Assembly: GCA_963532875.1 (NCBI GenBank) | Contig: CAUSLO010000016.1 | Location: forward strand, 1 to 23,949 | DNA: 23,949 nucleotides | Source of the DNA: CAUTUX01 sp963532875 | GTDB taxonomy: Bacteria > Bacillota > Clostridia > Christensenellales > CAG-917 | Direction of reading: 5' to 3' | Shown: in pieces, positions 1-7,139 of the stretch | Layout: every line of letters begins with the position of its first letter | How positions within the stretch are numbered: the first letter of the stretch is position 1 | The notes under the pieces: generated by a model | The model's input: the letters and a program-made list of their open reading frames with translations, nothing else | Told to the model about the DNA's origin: nothing | Databases searched by the model: none | Program-made: the position numbers and the translations under genes

Positions 1-52
1 GAAATGGATTATTAGTATTATGACAAAAAAGAAAATTGCTTTGCTGACTGAG

Positions 53-220
53 TTAGATGTGCCTATAGCGTGAGAGTTGGGAAATTACTATTGCACATTT
101 TACAAGAATGTCTGGTGTTGTCGAGTCCGACCCTCCATATTCTTCAAACTCTGCCACTTCGCCAAAGTTCTCTCTTAAATAGTTTGCACATGCAATCTCG
201 AAATTTTCCCAATTAAACAT
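53..220 (-). pseudogene. Truncated nuclease-like protein fragment
   Basis: This short minus-strand frame (55 residues) starts at an ATG preceded by AGAGGAG at good spacing. An in-frame ATG further upstream (at 250) has no such site and is less likely. The protein opens with a helix-like stretch (FNWENFEIACANYL) and reaches GGSDSTTPDILVK. That pattern resembles the front half of a PD-(D/E)XK nuclease fold, where an acidic PD is normally followed by an E-x-K strand. Here the frame instead runs into about 14 unrelated-looking residues and stops, so the second half of the catalytic core is missing. I infer a deletion remnant of a restriction-endonuclease-like gene. A genuine small protein of unknown function is the alternative. 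The family assignment rests on motif impression only. Confidence 0.35.
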
Positions 221-380
221 CTGTTGTTCTCCTCTGTTTTGATTTATCATCTTCCTCCCTATAAGAATATTACAACAACATGTCGGGTACTATGTTTTTG
301 TACTCTTTATTTTTGATTAATTGATCGCCCCCGAGTATTTTTTTAACACCATTTTATTGCTCATATAGTGTTTAACTTTG

Positions 381-405
381 AACCTGTCGGGAATTCCGAC
401 AAGTT
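381..405. repeat. Short inverted repeat (hairpin)
   Basis: TGTCGG and CCGACA pair perfectly around the loop GAATT. Pairing extends outward through one mismatch to AAC/GTT. It is a modest hairpin with no immediate T-run on the plus strand, so terminator function is uncertain. A protein-binding site is equally possible. Confidence 0.35.
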
Positions 406-494
406 GAATCATACGTTTTTCTGTGTCTTTTTTTGACAAATGATTTGGTTGTCCTTTTGTTAATTTTGCCCTTTTTTACAATCTTCTTTGTCAT

Positions 495-665
495 TTTCGG
501 TGCACCTCTGTTTCCCCATTTTCGCCTTTCTTTGCTCTTTTTTTGTTCGTTTTTGCGGTTTTTGTTCTAATAGATAGCCTTTTATATACCACTTTTCGGT
601 TTTTTCTGCATTTTCTCGTTTCCTTTGTTTTTTTGTTTTTATTATATTTTCGGTGCTTGTTCTTG
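495..665. repeat. Diverged intergenic repeat, copy 1
   Basis: This stretch shares ordered anchor words with 2028-2195: GGTGCAC at 499, TCTAATAGA at 566 and GGTGCT at 652. The spacing between the first two anchors is 67 bases in both copies, and between the last two 86 versus 84. The filler is T-rich in both but only partly alignable. This copy sits directly 3' of the minus-strand ATPase gene. Read on the minus strand it is an A-rich transcript tail. Confidence 0.5.
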
Positions 666-690
666 TTGCGTTGTCCTATCGTTTTTGCTT

Positions 691-1881
691 CTAGCTAAGC
701 AAAAAATCTATGATGTTATAGTGTCTGATTCCATTTTGAGAAAAGTTGGTTTTGTCCATTGATAAGACGATCCTTTCGTAGTGATCTTTGATTCTGTCGA
801 AGGCGCCAAATTCTCTTTTTTGAATGTTTTCATCCGCCAGTAGGTGGCAGACCTGAATATGTTTTGTTTCTTCTCCTTTTTCTGCAACAAAATCTATTTC
901 TCTACCTTTTATTTTACCTACATTTACCATATATTCTCTTGCGATTAGTTCGTTAAAAACTATATTTTCTAAGACTCTTCCGACATCTTTTTTGTTGCTA
1001 TAACCATTTGCCTCTCTTATTCCATGCTCTGCAAGATAGTATTTTTCTTCGGTTTTCAGAATCTTTTTGCCATTTATTTCATACCTAGGGGCTTTTTTAA
1101 TAAGATATGCGTCTTCACATCTCTTTAATATGTTTAATATCGTATCTACAGAAGTTGTTCGTTGTCCATTCTTCAAGAAATTTTTTATTCTGTTTGCAGA
1201 AAATGTGTTTCCTATATTGATCATTATGAAGTTTATTACTCTATCAACCAAATCCATTGTTTTTGTTGGGTTCCCACCTAAAATATCCCTATATACAACG
1301 GTGCTATAAAAATCTAAATACACTTGCTTGACACTTCTTTCGTTGAAATCTAACAAGGCTGGCAGTCCGCCCGTGGTCATATATTCTTCAAACATTCTTT
1401 CTTTTGTTTCAAAATTACCTCTATATTCGCAGTATTCCTTAAATGTAAAACTTCTAATCTCAAATTCGACATATCGCCCAGTTAATAGGGTGCTTAATTC
1501 GCCATCAAGAAGCGTTTTTCTAGAACCAGCAACATAAATATCACAATCTTTCTCAAGTCGTAGTCCGTTTATAAGTTTTTGCCATCCCCCGACTGTTTGG
1601 ATTTCATCAAAAAAGAAGTATTTCATTCCTTGTTGTCTTTCTAGAAATGGTTTGACTATGTAGTAGAGGTCTTCATAGTTTTTAATATCCATATTTTTAA
1701 ATTCTTCAAAATTTAAATATAGTTTGTTTTCTTCTGGAACGTCTTTTAACACGTCATTTTTAATTGTCATCATTAATGTTGTTTTTCCAATTCGTCTCAT
1801 CCCTGTCATAACTTTTATAAAAGGGGTGTTTATGAAAGGTAGAATCTTGTCTAAATATTGCTTTCTTTCTATTATTTTCAT
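691..1881 (-). CDS. AAA-family ATPase with C-terminal DUF4143-like domain
   Basis: This 396-residue protein belongs to the widespread prokaryotic ATPase group pairing an N-terminal AAA (AAA_14) domain with a C-terminal DUF4143 region. The P-loop is GMRRIGKTT (residues 27-35) and the Walker B strand is FFFDE (ending E93). Next comes AGSRKTLLDGELSTLLTGR, matching the sensor-like GS...L..GR block of this family. The C-terminus carries GREIDFVAEKG...HIQV, reminiscent of a degenerate PD-(D/E)XK fold. No signal peptide or membrane segment is seen. The start is supported by GGAGA upstream. The biological role of this family is poorly known. The gene stands alone, with two palindromic sites in its upstream spacer that may control it. 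The family call is firm; the function is not. Confidence 0.85.
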   Translation of the reverse strand: MKIIERKQYLDKILPFINTPFIKVMTGMRRIGKTTLMMTIKNDVLKDVPEENKLYLNFEEFKNMDIKNYEDLYYIVKPFLERQQGMKYFFFDEIQTVGGWQKLINGLRLEKDCDIYVAGSRKTLLDGELSTLLTGRYVEFEIRSFTFKEYCEYRGNFETKERMFEEYMTTGGLPALLDFNERSVKQVYLDFYSTVVYRDILGGNPTKTMDLVDRVINFIMINIGNTFSANRIKNFLKNGQRTTSVDTILNILKRCEDAYLIKKAPRYEINGKKILKTEEKYYLAEHGIREANGYSNKKDVGRVLENIVFNELIAREYMVNVGKIKGREIDFVAEKGEETKHIQVCHLLADENIQKREFGAFDRIKDHYERIVLSMDKTNFSQNGIRHYNIIDFLLS

Positions 1882-1921
1882 CTTTTTCTCCGTTTAATAT
1901 AGTATATAACAATGTAGTCCA

Positions 1922-1947
1922 TTTTTTCGAGTATACACGAAATTTTT
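1922..1947. promoter_or_regulatory. Palindromic site 1 (operator candidate)
   Basis: TTTCG (1925-1929) and CGAAA (1938-1942) flank the palindromic centre GTATAC. A single A:A mismatch on each side of the centre breaks the symmetry. T- and A-runs extend the outer arms. It overlaps the expected -35 zone of the minus-strand ATPase promoter, where a bound repressor would block RNA polymerase. It shares the TACACGAAA half with site 2. Confidence 0.5.
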
Positions 1948-1962
1948 GTATTGTTTTATAAC

Positions 1963-1982
1963 TTTTCGTCTGTACACGAAAA
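1963..1982. promoter_or_regulatory. Palindromic site 2 (operator candidate)
   Basis: The perfect 7-bp arms TTTTCGT and ACGAAAA flank CTGTAC. The centre lies 39 bp from that of site 1. The shared sequence and close spacing suggest cooperative binding by one dimeric regulator, which cannot be identified from the sequence. Confidence 0.5.
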
Positions 1983-2027
1983 AACTTATAAGATATTTAA
2001 TATATTATTTTAATTCTTTTTTTGCTC

Positions 2028-2195
2028 TTTTGGTGCACTCTGTTTTGGCAGTTTTTACGGTTTTGTTTATATAATGACGCTGTTTTTATGGTTTTTGGTC
2101 TAATAGACTACCTTTTTTGAAGTACTTTTCTGATTTTAAGCCTTTCCGCAGTTTTCCTTTTTGTTTTCTGTTTTTCTTTTTTGGTGCTGTTATTG
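2028..2195. repeat. Diverged intergenic repeat, copy 2
   Basis: Anchors GGTGCAC (2032), TCTAATAGA (2099) and GGTGCT (2183) occur in the same order and nearly the same spacing as in copy 1 at 495-665. GGTTTTTG-TCTAATAGA is the best conserved part. It lies directly 3' of the minus-strand nucleosidase gene, the same position copy 1 holds relative to the ATPase gene. Confidence 0.5.
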
Positions 2196-2197
2196 TT

Positions 2198-2884
2198 TTA
2201 TAGGTTCTCCACTATTTCATCAAAAATGGCTTCGTATTTTGTAATTCCTTTTGATACGGTTTCTTCAAAAGTTTGGTTTGCTCCTTCGTTTGCATTGTCT
2301 GAAACAACCTTGATTGAAGCATATGGGATACTGTTCTGTTCACATGTTAAGGCTATTCCTGCCATTTCCATATCACATATGTCTGCTTCATATCTTTGAA
2401 CTAATTCTCTTTTCTTTTCGCTTTCTGCAATAAACTCGTCGCCAGACGCTAAAGTTGCTGTGTTGATGTTTGTGTGTTTTTGTATTCTCTTAATAATATC
2501 TTTATCGGCATCAAAGAAAATTCCTTGTCTGTTGTTATATTGTCCTTTTGGCGTACCATTTATTTTTTCAAGATCAAAGTGGTAATGTACTATTTTTTCT
2601 ACAACTGCAAGGTCGTTTATTTTAAATTTGTTTGATAGTGCCCCAACAAAGCCAAAATTTAATATTCTCTCTACTTTATAATGGTCGATTAGTACTTGTG
2701 TTGCAATTGTTGCTCTTATTTCACCAATTCCCGAGTTAATCAAGTAGATTGTGTGTTCCCCATATTCTGTGATGAATATATTCATTCCTGCTATTTCGTC
2801 TGTTTTTATATTTCCTGACGTTGCAAGTCTCTGATAGAATGGCTTTGTTTCTTCATACATAGCAGTTACAATTCCTATTTTCAT
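2198..2884 (-). CDS. 5'-methylthioadenosine/S-adenosylhomocysteine nucleosidase-like protein
   Basis: This 228-residue cytoplasmic enzyme belongs to the PNP/UDP-phosphorylase superfamily, MTA/SAH nucleosidase branch. Such enzymes cleave the glycosidic bond of MTA and SAH to release adenine, recycling products of SAM-dependent reactions. The active-site residues fall where E. coli Pfs has them: E12 in AMYEE, E173 in DMEMAG (Pfs E174) and D196 in VVSDNANEG (Pfs D197). The usual glycine-rich NTGxAG segment reads NFGFVGA, a mild divergence that leaves substrate preference open. The ATG at 2884 is preferred over an in-frame GTG three codons upstream because AAAGGTG sits at correct spacing before it. 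It is divergent from rsmG across a 50-bp spacer. The family call is solid; the exact substrate is inferred. Confidence 0.85.
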   Translation of the reverse strand: MKIGIVTAMYEETKPFYQRLATSGNIKTDEIAGMNIFITEYGEHTIYLINSGIGEIRATIATQVLIDHYKVERILNFGFVGALSNKFKINDLAVVEKIVHYHFDLEKINGTPKGQYNNRQGIFFDADKDIIKRIQKHTNINTATLASGDEFIAESEKKRELVQRYEADICDMEMAGIALTCEQNSIPYASIKVVSDNANEGANQTFEETVSKGITKYEAIFDEIVENL

Positions 2885-2934
2885 ATCTTTCACCTTTCTT
2901 TATTTTCTTGTACATATAAGTTATTATTATACAT

Positions 2935-3639
2935 ATGTCTGACGAAAAGGATTTGTTAATTAAATACAGTAATAGTATGTCTATACCGTTAAAAGATGAG
3001 AAAATAGACACTCTTTTATCATTTATGCATTTAGTATTAGAAAAAAATAAGGTTTTAAACTTAACATCAATTACAAACTCTAATGATTTTATTCAAAAAC
3101 ATTTAATTGATAGCCTCACTGGCTTAAAATTCATTAAAGATGGTTCTAAAGTCCTAGATATCGGCGTTGGTGGTGGATTCCCTAGTGTCCCTCTTGCTTG
3201 TGTAAAACAGAATTGTGAATTTGTGTCAGTTGATAGTGTTGGAAAAAAGATCAATTTTTTAAAAGAAGCAATAAAAAAATTGAAGATTAGCAATGTTTCC
3301 CCTATTTATGACCGTGTTGAAAACTTGATTGACCTCTATGAACCTTTTGATATAGTTATTTCTCGTGCAGTTGGTCATTTAGGTATACTTCTTGAACTTG
3401 CCATACCTTTCCTTACAGTTGGTGGTTTATTTGTTGCATATAAGGCTAATGATTCTGAGATTGCTGTATTAAAAAATGAAATGAAATTATTGGGTTGTGA
3501 AATTGATACCATAGATTCTTTTTCTTTACCAAACGGCGACAATCGGTGTTTAATTATATTTAAGAAGGTTTCTAAGACAAGCCAAATATATCCGAGAAAC
3601 TTTTCTGCTATTAAGAAAAATCCTTTATATGAGGTGTAA
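2935..3639 (+). CDS. rsmG: 16S rRNA (guanine527-N7)-methyltransferase RsmG
   Basis: RsmG (GidB) transfers a methyl group from SAM to N7 of G527 of 16S rRNA. The 234 residues match the usual length. Visible hallmarks are NKVLNLTS (38-45), KHLIDSL (55-61), the SAM-binding loop VLDIGVGGGFPSVPLA (73-88) and the SRAV motif before the final strands. The next gene, parB, begins immediately after the stop codon, so the two are probably cotranscribed and translationally coupled. No Shine-Dalgarno site precedes the ATG. Instead an A+T-rich run with TATTAT lies 8-13 bases upstream, so a leaderless or near-leaderless message is possible. The rsmG-parB pair beside the origin is the common Bacillota arrangement. 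T-ending codons are frequent compared with genes right of the origin. Confidence 0.95.
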   Translation: MSDEKDLLIKYSNSMSIPLKDEKIDTLLSFMHLVLEKNKVLNLTSITNSNDFIQKHLIDSLTGLKFIKDGSKVLDIGVGGGFPSVPLACVKQNCEFVSVDSVGKKINFLKEAIKKLKISNVSPIYDRVENLIDLYEPFDIVISRAVGHLGILLELAIPFLTVGGLFVAYKANDSEIAVLKNEMKLLGCEIDTIDSFSLPNGDNRCLIIFKKVSKTSQIYPRNFSAIKKNPLYEV

Positions 3640-4461
3640 ATGGGGAAAAAAGAAATTGTAAATATTCCAGTAGAGTTAATAGATAGAAATGTTAATCAAC
3701 CAAGAAAAAACTTTACAGAAGAAGGCATTGAGGAATTAAAGAACTCTATTTTAGAACATGGTATTATTCAACCTGTCGTTGTTTCTAAAAATGGTGATAG
3801 ATATTTAATTATTGTTGGTGAACGAAGATTTAGGGCATCCTTAAGAGCAGGATTAAAAGAAATCCCTTGTATTATAGAAAGTTTTGAAAAAGTGAAAATA
3901 CAAGAGGTTGCTTTAATAGAAAATATACACAGAAGAGATTTAAACGCTATTGAAATTGCTGAATCAATGAAAGAACTTTTAGAAGAATATAATTTAACCC
4001 AAGAAGAACTTTCAAAAAAAATAAATAAATCTAGATCATATATTGCAAATACTATTCGTCTTCTTTCTTTGCCACAAGAAGTTCAACAACTGGTTATTGA
4101 TAATAAACTTTCTGCAGGGCATGTAAGGGCTCTAATTACTATAAAAAATAAAGACGATCTGATTAGACTAGCTAAAAAGGCTATTACAAAACAATATAAT
4201 GTTAGAGATATTGAGAATGAAGTTAAGTTATATGAGATAAAAAATAACGACAGAAAGCCTAGAATGGTTAAACCACAACAACGCCAAACAATTGAAATGC
4301 AGAATTTTATTAGTGATTTACGATATGTTTTAGCAACTAGCGTAAAAATTATTGGAAACGAACATAAGGGCAGAATTTATATTGATTATTACAGTATGGA
4401 CGACTTAACAAGGATTTCAGAATTGCTCGAATTATATAAAACAAAAGTTGAACATCGGTGA
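3640..4461 (+). CDS. parB: ParB/Noc-family chromosome partitioning protein
   Basis: The protein has 273 residues with the complete ParB layout. An N-terminal CTP-binding ParB/Srx domain carries the GERRFRA box (60-66). Next comes ENIHRRDLNAIE (from 94), then a helix-turn-helix (about 119-143, LTQEELSKKINKSRSYIAN) and a basic linker with a C-terminal dimerisation region. Known ParB proteins load at parS, slide as CTP-dependent clamps and help segregate origins; the Noc paralogue couples nucleoid position to division. The gene is coupled to rsmG (SD GAGGTG inside the rsmG end, ATG directly after its stop). The position next to rsmG favours Noc by synteny, but no ParA lies beside it, so Noc and ParB/Spo0J cannot be separated here. 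No canonical parS site was spotted in the window. Confidence 0.9.
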   Translation: MGKKEIVNIPVELIDRNVNQPRKNFTEEGIEELKNSILEHGIIQPVVVSKNGDRYLIIVGERRFRASLRAGLKEIPCIIESFEKVKIQEVALIENIHRRDLNAIEIAESMKELLEEYNLTQEELSKKINKSRSYIANTIRLLSLPQEVQQLVIDNKLSAGHVRALITIKNKDDLIRLAKKAITKQYNVRDIENEVKLYEIKNNDRKPRMVKPQQRQTIEMQNFISDLRYVLATSVKIIGNEHKGRIYIDYYSMDDLTRISELLELYKTKVEHR

Positions 4462-4463
4462 TA

Positions 4464-4650
4464 TGTTGATAACTATCAAAAATTGTGAATAACCTGTGGA
4501 TAAAGTTGAAAAGATATCCACATTGAAAATCACTGTATATTGTAGTTGATGAAGTAAATTTACCTACATATAGTGTTTTAAAAAAGTTATCCACTTGTCT
4601 ACATTAGTTATTATATGTTATTATTATTTAAAATTTATTTATATATATAA
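4464..4650 (+). other. oriC: Chromosomal replication origin (oriC) with DnaA boxes and unwinding region
   Basis: The parB-dnaN spacer holds a DnaA-box cluster: TGTTGATAA (4464-4472, one mismatch), TGTGAATAA (4484-4492, fits TTATNCACA reversed), TGTGGATAA (4495-4503, perfect, reversed), ATATCCACA (4514-4522, one mismatch) and TTATCCACT (4587-4595, one mismatch). The first three point one way and the last two the other. Then comes an almost pure A+T stretch (about 4601-4650), a natural DNA-unwinding element. It includes TTATTATTATTT (4618-4629), which could be read as DnaA-trio-like triplets, though A+T richness alone could produce this. Location next to parB and dnaN and the change in strand composition support the call. 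Confidence 0.85.
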
Positions 4651-4662
4651 AGGGACGGAAAA

Positions 4663-5760
4663 ATGAAAATCACATGTGATGTAAAAGAATTGAAAACTGC
4701 ACTAGCAAAAATTTCTGGTGTCGTTGGATTAGATAAATCTCAATCAATATTAGAATATATAAAACTAAAAACATCAGATAAAACATTAACATTAATTGCT
4801 ACAGATACAGAAATTCAAATTGAAAAGGTAATAAATGCAAACATCAAAAAGGATGGTGAAGTTTTAGTTCCTGGTAAGAGGTTTTGTGAATTTGTTTCAA
4901 AAATAACATGTGAAAAAATTGATATTGAAGAACTAGATGATGGAAGGGTAATGATTAAGTATCTAGATTCTTCTACATATTTTCCTACAAGAGATATAAA
5001 AGATTTCCCAAAACTTGAAAATATTGACGTCAAACAAAAATTTGAAATCATTATGGGAGACTTAAAGGAACTCATAGAAAAAGTAGATTTCAGTTTATCT
5101 AGTGATAACAATAGGCCAGTTTTAAATGGTGTTTTCTTAGAAATAGAAAATGGAATAATTAAAGCAGTAGCGTTAGATGGATATAGAATTGCAATTGCAA
5201 CAAAACCAATAAAGCAAAAAGATATCAAAACAAAGATATTAGTCCATGGAAAACAAATAAGAGAAATTAAGAAAATACTAGATGCACATGAAGACGTTAT
5301 TTCATTCATAATTTCCGAAAACAAAATTTGTATTGATTTATTACACACAAAAATAATTTGTCAATTAATGAAGGAAGAATATATCAATTACAAAAGCGTT
5401 ATTCCAGAAGGCAAAACAACAGAAGTAAGTGTTCAAAAGAAAGAATTTGAATATTCTATCCAAAGAGCGGATGTAATTAATAGAGAGTCAAGAAGTAACG
5501 ATGTAACGCTTGTAATTAAAGACAGTATGATGGAATTAAATACAAAGACTCTTGATGGAGAACTTAACGAGAAGTTGCCAGTAAAGGTAACTGGTGTCGA
5601 TCAAAAGGTCGTATTAGGCGTAAAGTACATTATGGATTGCTTAAAGGTAATCAAAGAAGATGTAATTATTATTAGCATCTCAACAAGTACAAAACCAGTA
5701 ACAATAAAGAATCAAGACAAAACATGGGAATACGTCATTGTTCCAATTTTAAAGAGATAG
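4663..5760 (+). CDS. dnaN: DNA polymerase III beta sliding clamp
   Basis: The protein has 365 residues, standard for the beta clamp, a ring-shaped homodimer tethering the replicative polymerase to DNA. The sequence shows the three-domain clamp pattern, with recognisable stretches such as LVPGKRFCEFV, the domain-2 segment SSDNNRPVLNGVFLE followed by ALDGYRIAIA, and the C-terminal ending YVIVPILKR (family ends are usually P-M-R/P-I-R like). AGGGACGG upstream supports the ATG. It lies immediately downstream of the origin and reads away from it on the leading strand. Its stop is 6 nt from the stop of the convergent dnaA gene with no obvious bidirectional terminator, so read-through antisense RNA is likely on both genes. 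Confidence 0.95.
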   Translation: MKITCDVKELKTALAKISGVVGLDKSQSILEYIKLKTSDKTLTLIATDTEIQIEKVINANIKKDGEVLVPGKRFCEFVSKITCEKIDIEELDDGRVMIKYLDSSTYFPTRDIKDFPKLENIDVKQKFEIIMGDLKELIEKVDFSLSSDNNRPVLNGVFLEIENGIIKAVALDGYRIAIATKPIKQKDIKTKILVHGKQIREIKKILDAHEDVISFIISENKICIDLLHTKIICQLMKEEYINYKSVIPEGKTTEVSVQKKEFEYSIQRADVINRESRSNDVTLVIKDSMMELNTKTLDGELNEKLPVKVTGVDQKVVLGVKYIMDCLKVIKEDVIIISISTSTKPVTIKNQDKTWEYVIVPILKR

Positions 5761-5766
5761 TTTTTT

Positions 5767-7128
5767 TTACTTGGAAATTTCGTTTGTAATATCAGAGATT
5801 TGAAGTTTTAACTTTTTATCTGTTTTTAAGTCTGTTTCAATTTTATTTTTAGCATGCATAATTGTTGTATGGTCTCTGTTGAACAATTTGCCAATACTCG
5901 CAAGAGGAAGAGATAACATTTGAGAAATTAAGTAAATACACAACTGCCTAGCAAATACAACTTCCTGTTTTCTTGTTTTTGAAAAAATATCCTTTATAGA
6001 AATATTTAAATAAGTTGAGACAGTTTCAATAATAATGTCCTTATCAATGTTCTTCCCCGATATCTTTTCATTAATAATTTCAGATAAAACTTCTGCAGCC
6101 ATTTCTTGTGTGTCTATATTTTTCATTAATAGAGAAGAAGAGAAAATAACCCTATTTAAATACCCTTCCATTTCACGGATACTTTGTGTTTTAGAAATCT
6201 CTGCAATATAGAAGGCAACCTCATTAGAAAGCATAAATTTTTCTTTCATTGCCTTATATTTCAATATCGCAACACGAGTCTCTATTTTTGGAGTTTGGAT
6301 ATCAACAATCAATCCACAACCAAATCTTGAAGTTAGTCTTTCTTCTAAGTTAGATAAGTCCTTAGGTGCTTTATCAGACGTGATAATGATTTGCTTTTGA
6401 TTTGTATATAGTTGATTAAATAAATTAAAGAACGCTTCTTGTGTTGCAGTTTTCCCTGCTAAGAATTGGATATCGTCAATTAATAAGACATCGCAATCTC
6501 TATACTTTTCATTAAACGCCTTTTTACTTGATTCTTTAATATTGTTAATTGAAAGTAAGAAATCATTAACAAGTTCTTCAGTTGTAGCGTATGTTAGTTT
6601 TAATTTCTTGTTATGCTTATATATATAGTTACCAATAGCGTGCAATAAGTGGGTTTTCCCTAACCCAACACCGCTATATATAAATAGGGGGTTGTACTTC
6701 ACTCCTGGATGCTCTGCAACAACTTTTGCTGCGTTTAATGCAAGAGAGTTTGAGTCGCCACTTATAAAAGAATCAAATGTATACATCTCCATAAAAGGAT
6801 TTTCTTTTTTAGGAACTGTTTGTTCTTTTTCGACCTCTTTTTTATCAATATCTATTAAAGAAAGATCGCTATCCTTTTCTAAGACAATAATGACTTCACT
6901 AACGCTTGGTTCTGACTGTTGTACAGCAAAAAGAATTTTGTTTTCATATTCTGGGGTGATTGCTTGTTTAACCATCTTCATTTTAGTAGAAAGAACTAGG
7001 GCATTATCTTTAATCCGTACAGGTTTTAAATTTGGATACCAAATATCACAAGCAATAGCATTAACATTTTTATCGTTCTTATTTAAAAAATTTAAACTTT
7101 TTTCCCAAAGGATTTCTAAATCAGTCAT
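5767..7128 (-). CDS. dnaA: Chromosomal replication initiator protein DnaA
   Basis: The protein has 453 residues, the usual length. It shows domain I (about 1-80), a short charged linker (about 85-112) and the AAA+ domain III, with Walker A GVGLGKTH (153-160), Walker B LLIDD (215-219), the EERLTSRFG arginine-finger box (262-270) and REMEG sensor II (318-322). Domain IV carries ARQLCIYL and the DnaA signature RDHTTIMHA (418-426). DnaA-ATP binds the boxes at oriC and melts the adjacent A+T-rich DNA. The signature is preceded by IGKLFN, one residue shorter than the common IGxxFGG. The orientation is remarkable: the gene lies downstream of dnaN on the opposite strand, head-on to the fork from the neighbouring origin, with T-rich codons to match. 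No Shine-Dalgarno site precedes the ATG, while a -10-like TATGAT lies 11 bases upstream. Confidence 0.97.
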   Translation of the reverse strand: MTDLEILWEKSLNFLNKNDKNVNAIACDIWYPNLKPVRIKDNALVLSTKMKMVKQAITPEYENKILFAVQQSEPSVSEVIIVLEKDSDLSLIDIDKKEVEKEQTVPKKENPFMEMYTFDSFISGDSNSLALNAAKVVAEHPGVKYNPLFIYSGVGLGKTHLLHAIGNYIYKHNKKLKLTYATTEELVNDFLLSINNIKESSKKAFNEKYRDCDVLLIDDIQFLAGKTATQEAFFNLFNQLYTNQKQIIITSDKAPKDLSNLEERLTSRFGCGLIVDIQTPKIETRVAILKYKAMKEKFMLSNEVAFYIAEISKTQSIREMEGYLNRVIFSSSLLMKNIDTQEMAAEVLSEIINEKISGKNIDKDIIIETVSTYLNISIKDIFSKTRKQEVVFARQLCIYLISQMLSLPLASIGKLFNRDHTTIMHAKNKIETDLKTDKKLKLQISDITNEISK

Positions 7129-7139
7129 AGTGTAAATAT

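Larger units (their letters stand above)
221..690. other. T-rich gene-free spacer
   Basis: No credible gene is visible in this 470-base stretch. It is strongly T-biased on the plus strand: bases 541-600 contain 32 T and 9 A by hand count. It holds a small inverted repeat (TGTCGG at 385-390, CCGACA at 396-401, 5-nt loop). From about 495 to 665 it holds one copy of a diverged element that recurs at 2028-2195. Confidence 0.6.
1882..2197. other. Regulatory-looking spacer upstream of the ATPase gene
   Basis: This 316-base spacer has no gene. The half next to the ATPase start carries two palindromic motifs (1922-1947 and 1963-1982) and a possible minus-strand -10 (TATACT, 1916 to 1911). The half next to the nucleosidase stop carries the second copy of the intergenic repeat. 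Confidence 0.55.

Noticed and set aside
2..73. Open plus-strand frame at the window edge ending at a TGA
   Set aside because: It could be the 3' end of an upstream gene, but only 23 codons are visible, they match no family I recognise, and they overlap the minus-strand nuclease fragment.
4815..5348. 177-codon minus-strand frame inside dnaN, and similar long antisense frames in recF, glgB, glgP and the lipoprotein gene
   Set aside because: They are shadows of strongly biased codon use in real genes; none has a ribosome site or family motif.
6171..6181. TTTCACGG in dnaA as a parS half-site
   Set aside because: There is no matching second half, so it is not a palindrome.
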